In this document: piece after piece, positions 1 through 5,865 of the stretch
Position numbering within the stretch: position 1 is the stretch's first letter
How the letters are laid out: each line of letters opens with the position of its first letter
NCBI GenBank assembly: GCA_003661385.1
Contig: QMWA01000029.1
Span: 1 to 12,513 of the forward strand
Direction of reading: 5' to 3'
DNA length: 12,513 nt
Source: Thermoproteota archaeon
Lineage (GTDB): Archaea; Korarchaeota; Korarchaeia; B14-G2
Translations under genes and position numbers: made by a program
The notes under the pieces: model-generated
The model's input: the letters and a program-made list of their open reading frames with translations, nothing else
What the model was told of the DNA's origin: nothing
Database searches by the model: none

Positions 1-1095
1 AGCTTACAGAGCCTTAGGTTCTGGAGCCCTAGTAGGCTTGTTGAGGCTGCTTTGAAAGCTGCTGTAGAGCACAGAGCTCAAGGCGTTCTTGTCGCTGGCG
101 GGCTAGACGATGAGCTCGATGCGCTCGTGAGCTTAGATAGGGCTGTAGGGCTGCTCGGGTGCTCTCCACGAGAGTTTAAGCGTGCAAGGAGCCTCAGGGC
201 TGTAATGGAGGCTGCAGCTAGGTCTGGTGTGGCTACGCCGAAAGCTGCCTTGTGCAGGACGCCAGGCGAGGCAGCTGAGGCAGCTAGGAGGATAGGGCTG
301 CCAGCTGTGCTAAAGCCAGACAGGACGTCAGGAGGCTATGGCATCAGGGTAGCTAGAAGCCTAGAGGACATCATAAGAGAGTTCAAGGTCGTGGCATCCC
401 ACAGCAGAAGCCACGTGGTCCTCCAGGAGTACATTGAGGGAGCTGATGCAAGCGTATCGCTGATCGCAACAGGGCAGGATGCAGTGGCTGTCTCGCTCAA
501 CCAGCAGATCCTAGGGCTAAGAGAGCTTGGGCAGCTTGAGCCACTGGGCTACTCTGGCAACATCACCCCACTGAGGCTAGGCAGAGCTGAAAGCGAGATC
601 AGAGAAGCCTGCGAGGAGCTCTGCAGGAGGCTAGGGCTAAGAGGGTCTATTGGAGTAGACTTTGTGGTGAGAGATGGGGAGGCATACCTCATGGAGGTCA
701 ACCCCAGGTTCCAGGCGACACTTGAGTGCGTAGAGGAGGCTTACGGCGTCAACCTAGTGGAGCTGCACCTCAGCGCCCTAGAGGGTAAGCTCCCAGAGCC
801 TGTGAAGGCAAGCAGGTATGCAGCTAGGCTGATAGTCTACGCTAAGCAGCCCTGCAGAGTAGGCTACCTGCACGACATCAGTGGAGTAAGAGATGTACCT
901 CCACCAGGAACAACCATAGAGAAGAGAGCTCCAGTCTGCAGTGTGCTCTCGACAGCCCAGACACCAGAGCAGGCGCTAAGAAGCTGCCTGGAGAAAGCTA
1001 GAGAAGTCTATGAGAAGACGGTATATTCCATAAGGTCCCATGAAACTGGTATCAGCCTTAGGAGAAAAGCCTTAGAGGGAGCACAGTGTCTTTAG
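1..1095 (+). CDS. ATP-grasp superfamily ligase (COG2232-like), 5' end cut by window edge
   Basis: This is the C-terminal part of an ATP-grasp enzyme, a class that joins a carboxylate to an amine or thiol through an acyl-phosphate made from ATP. The frame is open from base 1, so the true start and probably most of the N-terminal pre-ATP-grasp domain lie outside the window; the first internal start-like codon (TTG, 52) falls in mid-domain. Visible motifs are the nucleotide-binding lysine and glycine loop KPDRTSGGYGI (nt 313-345), the ATP-contacting LQEYIEGAD (nt 421-447), and the metal-binding EVNPRF (nt 694-711), followed by a small C-terminal domain. The spacing of EVNPR and the later NLVELHLSALEG resembles the uncharacterised archaeal COG2232 group more than biotin carboxylase or carbamoyl-phosphate synthase. 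Substrate is unknown. The enzyme class is secure; the subfamily is from memory of the motif pattern. Confidence 0.85.
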   Translation, partial: SLQSLRFWSPSRLVEAALKAAVEHRAQGVLVAGGLDDELDALVSLDRAVGLLGCSPREFKRARSLRAVMEAAARSGVATPKAALCRTPGEAAEAARRIGLPAVLKPDRTSGGYGIRVARSLEDIIREFKVVASHSRSHVVLQEYIEGADASVSLIATGQDAVAVSLNQQILGLRELGQLEPLGYSGNITPLRLGRAESEIREACEELCRRLGLRGSIGVDFVVRDGEAYLMEVNPRFQATLECVEEAYGVNLVELHLSALEGKLPEPVKASRYAARLIVYAKQPCRVGYLHDISGVRDVPPPGTTIEKRAPVCSVLSTAQTPEQALRSCLEKAREVYEKTVYSIRSHETGISLRRKALEGAQCL

Positions 1096-1224
1096 TAGCT
1101 TTCTTGTATCCTGCGCCCACAGCTTTAACTAGACACAATCCCTAGACCACTGCGCGCGCCTTCTATTCGCGGAGTCAGATGCCTGATGCAAGCCAACTGG
1201 ATTTAGGATGTGTACTCTTAAGTG

Positions 1225-1234
1225 AAACTTTAAG
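1225..1234 (+). promoter_or_regulatory. TATA-like box for the CPBP protease gene
   Basis: AAACTTTAAG lies about 44 bp before the TTG start. Transcription would begin near 1255, leaving a leader of about 20 nt that contains the purine-rich GAGGAGAGAGGG just before the start. A second TTAAG motif lies a few bases upstream (1218-1222). The rest of the 1096-1273 spacer shows no gene; a short pyrimidine run (CTTTCTTGTATCC, about 1098-1110) could end transcription of the ATP-grasp gene. Confidence 0.45.
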
Positions 1235-1273
1235 AAGCTCCTCTGCTAGCCTGCTATAGCGAGGAGAGAGGGC

Positions 1274-2053
1274 TTGCGAGGAGAGCAGCTGAAGGCTCTA
1301 GCTGAAGTCACGGCAGCTGAAGCCTGCTTCCTAGTAGCTGCATGGTGGATGCAGGCAGCACGCCCTGAGGGGTATGGCTGGTATTCTAAGAGCTTCATGA
1401 TCTTACTGGGCTTCCTGGGGATACTCGCGCATGGGAGGCCAGGTAGCTATGGCCTTAAGCCAAGGAGCTGGAGGTTTAGTGCCAAGTGGACTGCTATGAC
1501 AGTCAGCTTGTTCGCACTGGCTTACCTGGTGGCTCTCTTGGGGGCTGCTATAGCAGGTATGCACATGAGCTTAAAGCCTGTGGAGCTGCTTGAGTACATA
1601 TTATGGTACTATGTGTTTGTTGGGTTCTCTGAGGAGCTCTTCTTCAGAGGCTATGTGCAGTCTAGGCTGAATGAGGTGTTCACCAGGAGGTATAGGAGCT
1701 TTCTCTGGGTGAGATTCGAGTGGACTCAGGGGACTTTGGTGACTGCAGTGTTCCTGTTTGGGCTACCTCACCTGCTTGTTTGGATAAACCCCTTCATGGG
1801 CGTCTTCAGGGTGACAGGTGTGGCTTTAGCTGTCGCAGCTTCTGCAGTGTTCATGGGGCTGGTGCTTGGGGTTCTCAGAGAGAAGACTGGCTGCATACTT
1901 CTCTCGACAGCTCTCCATGGCTCCATGACGTTCACGACATTCAGCTTGAGCAAAGTGATTGGAGCCACAGCGTTAGGCGGGGTGGCAGCAGCGGCAGCAG
2001 TCTTCGCCTTCCTAGCACTCCTAGAGAGGATACTAAGTGACCCGCTGCATTGA
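1274..2053 (+). CDS. CPBP family intramembrane metalloprotease
   Basis: This is a multi-pass membrane protein of the CPBP (CAAX protease / bacteriocin-processing) family, glutamate-dependent intramembrane proteases related to Rce1. Three family motifs are present in order: EELFFR (E120, E121, R125), FGLPH (F162, H166) and LHGSMTF (H215). About seven or eight hydrophobic segments span the length, including residues 40-52, 74-95, 105-118, 155-170, 180-200 and 227-252. The position four after H215, usually Asn or Asp in the HxxxB motif, is Thr219 here, so activity may be atypical. The TTG start fits the purine-rich stretch just upstream. Length (259 aa) is normal. It is a single gene, convergent with the ABC operon; no partner or substrate is evident. 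In archaea these proteins are largely uncharacterised. Confidence 0.85.
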   Translation: MRGEQLKALAEVTAAEACFLVAAWWMQAARPEGYGWYSKSFMILLGFLGILAHGRPGSYGLKPRSWRFSAKWTAMTVSLFALAYLVALLGAAIAGMHMSLKPVELLEYILWYYVFVGFSEELFFRGYVQSRLNEVFTRRYRSFLWVRFEWTQGTLVTAVFLFGLPHLLVWINPFMGVFRVTGVALAVAASAVFMGLVLGVLREKTGCILLSTALHGSMTFTTFSLSKVIGATALGGVAAAAAVFAFLALLERILSDPLH

Positions 2054-2090
2054 GGCGTCGTGAGCTGCAGGACGCAGCAGGTCGCATGAG

Positions 2091-2129
2091 AGCAGCTAGC
2101 TGCTAGGCAAATGGGCTCTTAGGCTCTTA
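2091..2129. repeat. 14-bp perfect palindrome and tandem octamer in a convergent spacer
   Basis: AGCAGCTAGCTGCT (2091-2104) is perfectly self-complementary. GGCTCTTA is repeated head to tail at 2114-2121 and 2122-2129. Both lie between the stop of the CPBP gene and the end of the ABC permease gene, so a role in plus-strand termination is possible. No T-run follows, and GCTG/CTAG words are common in this DNA, so chance is also plausible. Confidence 0.4.
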
Positions 2130-2160
2130 TAGGCCTGCTCTGCGGTAGCTGTGCTCTGCT

Positions 2161-2187
2161 AAAAGAGAGAAGCGGCTACTCTCTCTT
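2161..2187 (-). terminator. Hairpin with T-run at the end of the PadR-ABC operon
   Basis: Arms 2163-2170 (AAGAGAGA) and 2180-2187 (TCTCTCTT) are a perfect 8-bp inverted repeat with a 9-nt loop. On the minus strand the distal arm ends in TCTCTTTT, a pyrimidine and T-rich tail suited to archaeal termination. The permease stop codon (2178-2176) lies inside the loop, so termination would occur only a few bases after translation ends. Confidence 0.5.
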
Positions 2188-2919
2188 CTGTATCACTAGG
2201 TGGAACCTCATGGCTACTGTAAGGAACAGTATGAAGTAGAAGAGCAGCCCTAGCGTTGACGTGAGCAGCCCGAAGTGCCTTGCTCCCTGTATTCCTGCCC
2301 TGACTAGGTCCATGGAGTATGTTAGCGGTGACAGCGCTGCTAGTGCTCTCCCCCATGCTGGAAGGCGGCTTACTGGTATGAATACTCCGCTTACGAATAG
2401 CATTGGGATCCTCACGAAGTTCAGGGGCATCATCACCTGCCCTGGGTTTTGTGTAGGGATGCTCGCGAACATCACGCCCATGCATGAGAATGTGAGTGAG
2501 GACAAGGCTATGCCGAGTGCTAGCTCCAGGGGGCTTCTTACACTCATCCCTACCGCTAGGCCTACTGCTATCGGCGGGATGGAGGCTACTGTCCCGTATG
2601 CTAGGCCTGCTAGGGTCTTGCCTATTAAGATTGCCTGCAGGCTGACTGGGGCTACGAGGAACCTGTCGAATGTCTTGACTCTCCTCTCCATTGGTATCGT
2701 CACTGGACCTATCGACGATGAGGCGAAGAGCAGTGTCTGGGCTATGAGCACGGGTATGGCCTCGTCTACTGTCACTCCTCTGCCTACGACATACGATAGG
2801 AACAGTGAGACTGGGAGGAGGAAGCCGAACATCACTGTGCTAGGCTTCGCGTAGTACACCTTGATGTCCTTCTCAGCGACCGCGAGCGCGACATAGGCTT
2901 CTCTCAGAAGCCTACGCAT
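2176..2919 (-). CDS. ABC-2 type transporter permease subunit
   Basis: This is the membrane subunit of an ABC-2 exporter (DrrB/NodJ type), paired with the ATPase encoded just upstream. Hydrophobic segments give about six transmembrane helices; the cytoplasmic stretch IPMERRVKTFDRFLVAPVS, between the second and third, is the expected coupling-helix region that contacts the ATPase. The region IPMLFVSGVFIPVSRLP followed by LSPLTYSMDLVR is typical of the C-terminal half of the family. An in-frame GTG at 2928 would add three residues, but the ribosome-binding-like GGGGGTGGAG lies over that codon and is correctly spaced for the ATG at 2919, giving 247 aa. It overlaps the ATPase gene by 8 nt with this start, which implies translational coupling. 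Substrate cannot be read from sequence. Confidence 0.88.
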   Translation of the reverse strand: MRRLLREAYVALAVAEKDIKVYYAKPSTVMFGFLLPVSLFLSYVVGRGVTVDEAIPVLIAQTLLFASSSIGPVTIPMERRVKTFDRFLVAPVSLQAILIGKTLAGLAYGTVASIPPIAVGLAVGMSVRSPLELALGIALSSLTFSCMGVMFASIPTQNPGQVMMPLNFVRIPMLFVSGVFIPVSRLPAWGRALAALSPLTYSMDLVRAGIQGARHFGLLTSTLGLLFYFILFLTVAMRFHLVIQKRE

Positions 2920-3865
2920 AGGCTCCACCCCCTGAGGCTGTCAGCTCAAGGAATATGTCCTCTAAGCTGGGTTTGAGCGTGCTTATGGAGACTATCTTCA
3001 GCTTGTGCTCCCTAGCGTAGTCGCATACTGCCTGGATGACATCAGGTGGGCTTGAGGTGTATATCCTGTACTTGTCTCCCTCTTTAACCACCTTAAGGGC
3101 CCCCTGGATCCCATTGAGGTAGGCTTCAGCCCGCCTCTCAACCCTGTTGAATGAGACTACAACAGACTGCAGCCTCCTCGCCCTGCTCTTGAGGTTCTCT
3201 GGTGTGTCCACTGCTACTATCCTCCCCTTGTTGATTATGGCTATCCGGTCGCACATCACATTCGCCTCGTGCATGTTGTGTGTTGTCAGGAATATTGTCA
3301 GCCCCTGCTTGTTCAGCTCTCTTATCAGCTCTCTTATCTTGATGACGCTCTGGACATCTAGGCCTGTTGTAGGCTCATCTAGGAACAGGATGGAGGAGTT
3401 GTTCATGAGGGCCATCGCTATGCACAGGCGTCTCCTCATGCCCTTCGAGAGCTTCCAAGCTGGCTCGCTTCTCTTCTCCTCTAGGTCGAAGAGCTTGAGG
3501 AGGCTTCTGGCTCTCTCCTCCCTCTCACGCCTCGGTATCCCATAGAGCTTGCCTGTGAATGTGAGGTTCTCCCATGTCGTGAGCTCCATGTACACGTTTG
3601 ACGTGTCTGGGACTACGCCTATGTGCTCTTTTGCCTTGACTGCCTCAGCCTGTATGTCATAACCCATTATCTTGGCTGTCCCCCCTGATGGCCTTGACAT
3701 CCCTGTCAGCATTCTGACTGTAGTCGTCTTCCCAGCCCCGTTTGGCCCTAGGAACCCGAATATCTCCCCGGTGTGCACTGTGAAGGTTATGTGGTCGACT
3801 GCGAGGAGCCTCCCGTACCACTTTGTGAGGCTGTATGCCTCTACTGCCTCAGTCAGCTTGCTCAC
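2912..3865 (-). CDS. ABC transporter ATP-binding protein (DrrA-like)
   Basis: This is the ATPase partner of the following permease, powering export. Residue positions: Walker A GPNGAGKTT (40-48), signature LSKGM (139-143, a variant of LSGGQ), Walker B ILFLDEPTTGLD (159-170) with catalytic Glu164, and switch His196. The Q-loop position reads VVPDTSN, with Asp where Gln is usual; I recall this variant from other archaeal ABC-2 ATPases. After about residue 220 comes a roughly 95-residue extension ending LKPSLEDIFLELT, matching the DUF4162-type C-terminal domain of DrrA-like proteins. The start is GTG, embedded in a strong ribosome-binding sequence (GGGAGGTGAG) inside the end of the PadR gene; no ATG, GTG or TTG lies just downstream, only CTG at codon 4. 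It overlaps PadR by 17 nt. Confidence 0.92.
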   Translation of the reverse strand: MSKLTEAVEAYSLTKWYGRLLAVDHITFTVHTGEIFGFLGPNGAGKTTTVRMLTGMSRPSGGTAKIMGYDIQAEAVKAKEHIGVVPDTSNVYMELTTWENLTFTGKLYGIPRREREERARSLLKLFDLEEKRSEPAWKLSKGMRRRLCIAMALMNNSSILFLDEPTTGLDVQSVIKIRELIRELNKQGLTIFLTTHNMHEANVMCDRIAIINKGRIVAVDTPENLKSRARRLQSVVVSFNRVERRAEAYLNGIQGALKVVKEGDKYRIYTSSPPDVIQAVCDYAREHKLKIVSISTLKPSLEDIFLELTASGGGAYA

Positions 3866-4388
3866 CTCCCTTGCTCTCAGCCTGCTCGAGCTCCTGTATC
3901 TTCCTCTCGACGTACTCTAGCCTAGCCTTGAGGATCTCCCTGATCCCTCTCAGAGTGGAGAGAGCTAGCTTCCTGTCCTGGCTGGCAAGCTGGTCGATGT
4001 CTAGGGCTGGGAGCCCTATGCTGGCAGCTGCAGCTCTGAGCAGCCTTGGGTGTGGAGGCATGTGCCTTAGGATGCAGCTGAGGTACCTGCCTGTGAAGGC
4101 TAGGCTCTCTTCCACTGTGAGGAGGCTTTCTCTCAGGAGCTCTTCTCCAGCTGGGGTTATGTGGTAGTATTCTTTCCCTTCTTCGAGCTTGGTTTCGATT
4201 AGGCCTCTGCTCTCTAGCCTCCTTAGTGCAGGGTATATTGTGCCAGTTTTCGGCTCCCATACACCCTTGAACTCCTCTCTGAGCTTCCTGACGATCTCAT
4301 AGCCGTATAGCGGTGTCTTCCTGAGCTGCAGAAGTATCAGGAGCTCTATTGGGGATAGCCTTCTCCACCTCCACCCACCTAGGCACAT
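3849..4388 (-). CDS. PadR family transcriptional regulator
   Basis: This DNA-binding regulator heads the exporter operon. Residues 11-85 form the PadR winged helix: LSPIELLILL (11-20), the recognition region PKTGTIYPALRRLE (46-59), and the wing EGKEYYHITPAGEELL (70-85). Residues 145-175 are a charged, probably coiled-coil C-terminal helix used for dimerisation. PadR proteins typically repress neighbouring transporter genes and release DNA on binding a small molecule. Here the gene is first in the operon, and two copies of a palindromic site lie immediately before its ATG, over the predicted transcription start, which supports self-repression. The first ten residues (MCLGGWRWRR) are unusual for the family, but no alternative start codon lies before the conserved LSPIELL. 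Confidence 0.9.
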   Translation of the reverse strand: MCLGGWRWRRLSPIELLILLQLRKTPLYGYEIVRKLREEFKGVWEPKTGTIYPALRRLESRGLIETKLEEGKEYYHITPAGEELLRESLLTVEESLAFTGRYLSCILRHMPPHPRLLRAAAASIGLPALDIDQLASQDRKLALSTLRGIREILKARLEYVERKIQELEQAESKGGEQAD

Positions 4389-4417
4389 AGTAGACCACTA
4401 CGCAGTAGATCTCTACT
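4389..4417. promoter_or_regulatory. Tandem palindromic operator, probably for PadR
   Basis: Two copies of the pattern AGTAGAYCWCTAC sit side by side: AGTAGACCACTAC (4389-4401) and AGTAGATCTCTACT (4404-4417). The second is a perfect inverted repeat around a 2-bp centre; the first has GTAG/CTAC arms. Repeat spacing is 15 bp. They occupy the space between the TATA box (4421-4431) and the PadR start codon (4388), covering the predicted transcription start near 4401, so a bound dimer would block transcription. Binding by PadR is inferred from position. Confidence 0.6.
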
Positions 4418-4420
4418 ATC

Positions 4421-4431
4421 ATTTATAAAGG
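4421..4431 (-). promoter_or_regulatory. TATA box of the PadR-ABC operon
   Basis: On the minus strand this reads CCTTTATAAAT, the best TATA match in the window. Transcription would start near 4401, about 13 nt before the PadR ATG. Confidence 0.65.
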
Positions 4432-4468
4432 TTGCCGTCTGAAGCCCAAGGCATGCAGCAGCTAATGG

Positions 4469-4569
4469 CAGCAGGCAGCCGCTACAGGGCAGCATAGACC
4501 AGCAGCACCAGGCGTGTCGCCTGCTGAAGACGCTGAAATAGCTTAGCCTACTCCCCACGCTGCCTGCTG
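4469..4569. repeat. Inverted repeats in the divergent intergenic region
   Basis: CAGCAGGCAGC (4469-4479) and GCTGCCTGCTG (4559-4569) form a perfect 11-bp inverted repeat 79 bp apart; the right copy adjoins the promoter of the dehydrogenase-like gene. Between them, CAGGCG-TGT-CGCCTG (4509-4523) is a perfect 6-bp hairpin with a 3-base loop. This could be a regulatory or structural element; GCTG-rich sequence in this genome makes chance matches easier. Confidence 0.4.
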
Positions 4570-4573
4570 TTTA

Positions 4574-4584
4574 ACATTTTAAGC
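4574..4584 (+). promoter_or_regulatory. TATA-like box for the ornithine cyclodeaminase-like gene
   Basis: ACATTTTAAGC is centred about 27 bp before the GTG at 4605, the distance expected if transcription begins at the start codon (leaderless mRNA). A nearby TTTAAC (4570-4575) could also contribute. Confidence 0.5.
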
Positions 4585-4604
4585 TTGCACGAGCAGGGCT
4601 CTAG

Positions 4605-5582
4605 GTGTCAGGTGTGCTTGTCCTCAGCAGGAGAGACCTTGAGAAAGCTGTCTCCATGAGGGAGGCTATAGAGGCTGTTGAGAAGGCCTTCCTCGCCTTA
4701 TACAGAGGGGAGGTCAAGCAGCCTTTGAGGAGCATCGTGGAGGCTGCTGGAGGCTATGTGCTGAACATGCCATGCTACTATCCTGCTGCTAAGAGCTTCA
4801 CTGTGAAGACTGTGTCTGTCTTCGAGGAGAACCTGAGGAGAGGGCTGCCAACGATCTTCGCGACAGTCCTGCTCATAGACCCTGAGACCGGGATGCCTCT
4901 GGCTGTGATGGAGGGAGGCTACCTCACCGCATTGAGGACTGGAGCTGCAACCGGCGTGGCTACGAAGCACCTTGCCAGAGAGGACTCTGAGGTCCTTGCT
5001 ATAGTGGGAGCCGGCTTCCAGGCGCCATTCCAGGCTAAAGCTGTGATGGAGGTCAGAGGCATCAAGAGGGTTCTGATCTATGACATCAGCAGGGAGAGGA
5101 GCGAGGGGCTAGCTGAGGAGCTCAGGAGGCTTGGCGTCGATGCTAGGGCTGTCGACAGCTGCAGGGAGGCTGTTGAGCAAGCTGATGTTGTCGTGCTGGC
5201 TACCACAGCTAGGGAGCCTGCCATAAGCGGAGACTGGGTGAAGCCTGGAACCCACCTGAACTCCATAGGGTGGATGGGCACTGACGCAAGGGAGCTCGAC
5301 ACAAAGACTGTATTGATGTCAAAGCTCGTAGTGGACTCCAGGGAGGCTGTCTTAGCTGAATCAGGTGACATACTCATACCGATAAGGGAGGGGGCGATGA
5401 GCGAGGAGCACATCTACGCTGAGATAGGTGAGGTAATAGCTGGAGAGAAGCCTGGCAGAGAGAGCGAGAGAGAAGTCACCCTCTGGAAGAGCGTCGGGCA
5501 GGCTGTCCAAGACGCTGCTGTAGCTAAGCTGGCATATGAGAGAGCTGCCGAGGCGAAGCTAGGAGTAGAGGTTGAGCTTTGA
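4605..5582 (+). CDS. Ornithine cyclodeaminase / alanine dehydrogenase / mu-crystallin family protein
   Basis: This is a cytosolic NAD(P)-dependent amino-acid or imino-acid oxidoreductase of the OCD/mu-crystallin family, 325 aa, full length. Family motifs: FTVKTVSVFEEN (65-76) with the substrate-side Lys68; GGYLTALRTGAATGVATKHLA (104-124) including Arg111; the Rossmann loop VGAGFQA (134-140), with Asp160 closing the second strand as an NAD(H)-binding acidic residue; and SIGWMGTDARELD (220-232). In ornithine cyclodeaminase the last motif has a catalytic Asp two residues after the Gly of AIG; by my hand alignment that position is Met224 here, so true ornithine cyclodeamination is doubtful and alanine dehydrogenase or ketimine reductase activity is as likely. 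The GTG start is placed by the TATA distance; another GTG three codons on is possible. Confidence 0.9.
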   Translation: MSGVLVLSRRDLEKAVSMREAIEAVEKAFLALYRGEVKQPLRSIVEAAGGYVLNMPCYYPAAKSFTVKTVSVFEENLRRGLPTIFATVLLIDPETGMPLAVMEGGYLTALRTGAATGVATKHLAREDSEVLAIVGAGFQAPFQAKAVMEVRGIKRVLIYDISRERSEGLAEELRRLGVDARAVDSCREAVEQADVVVLATTAREPAISGDWVKPGTHLNSIGWMGTDARELDTKTVLMSKLVVDSREAVLAESGDILIPIREGAMSEEHIYAEIGEVIAGEKPGRESEREVTLWKSVGQAVQDAAVAKLAYERAAEAKLGVEVEL

Positions 5583-5673
5583 AATGATATGGCAAGCACA
5601 TGCTAGAAGGATAGAGCTCATGCGACAGCAGATGCACATAGCCACCGGGCGACACAGAGACAACAGGGTTGCA

Positions 5674-5720
5674 GCTGGCGCAGCATGGCTGGCTTACTCT
5701 CACAGCCATGCCGTGCCAGC
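5674..5720. repeat. 18-bp near-perfect inverted repeat (hairpin)
   Basis: Left arm 5674-5691 and right arm 5703-5720 pair over 18 positions: 16 Watson-Crick, one G-T/U wobble and one mismatch, around an 11-nt loop. The core GCATGGCTG/CAGCCATGC is perfect over 9 bp. This is the strongest hairpin noticed in the window. It could be a bidirectional terminator structure or part of a small RNA; no T-run follows on either strand. Confidence 0.6.
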
Positions 5721-5773
5721 AGACTGATAGAGCAAGCTGCCCAGGGAGACGCCAGGTGCACTTGAGAGGATTG

Positions 5774-5810
5774 AGCCAGTAGAGAGGGTACCCTGGTAGC
5801 TCTGCTGGCT
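5774..5810. repeat. 11-bp inverted repeat (hairpin)
   Basis: AGCCAGTAGAG (5774-5784) pairs with CTCTGCTGGCT (5800-5810) with one wobble; the 15-nt loop contains the palindrome GGGTACCC (5786-5793). It lies about 55 bp from the end of the GvpD-like gene. Confidence 0.5.
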
Positions 5811-5865
5811 GAGGTGAAGAGAGGGCAAGCTGGCAGTCTCAGAAAGGCGCAGCTGCCTACGCTGG

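Larger units (their letters stand above)
5583..5865. other. Convergent intergenic region with strong hairpins, no gene seen
   Basis: This 283-bp spacer separates two convergent genes. I see no convincing reading frame, T-run terminator or known RNA motif. Its notable content is two long inverted repeats described separately. Similar words recur (GCAAGCTG near 5732 and 5825, GCTGGC several times). Confidence 0.6.

Noticed and set aside
2261-2854. Long plus-strand open frame of about 197 codons opposite the ABC permease
   Set aside because: It is the antisense shadow of a clearly recognisable permease, with low-complexity composition and no family pattern.
5524-5709. Short minus-strand frame reaching into the convergent spacer
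   Set aside because: Much of it is opposite the dehydrogenase-like gene, and no promoter or ribosome-binding sequence was seen.
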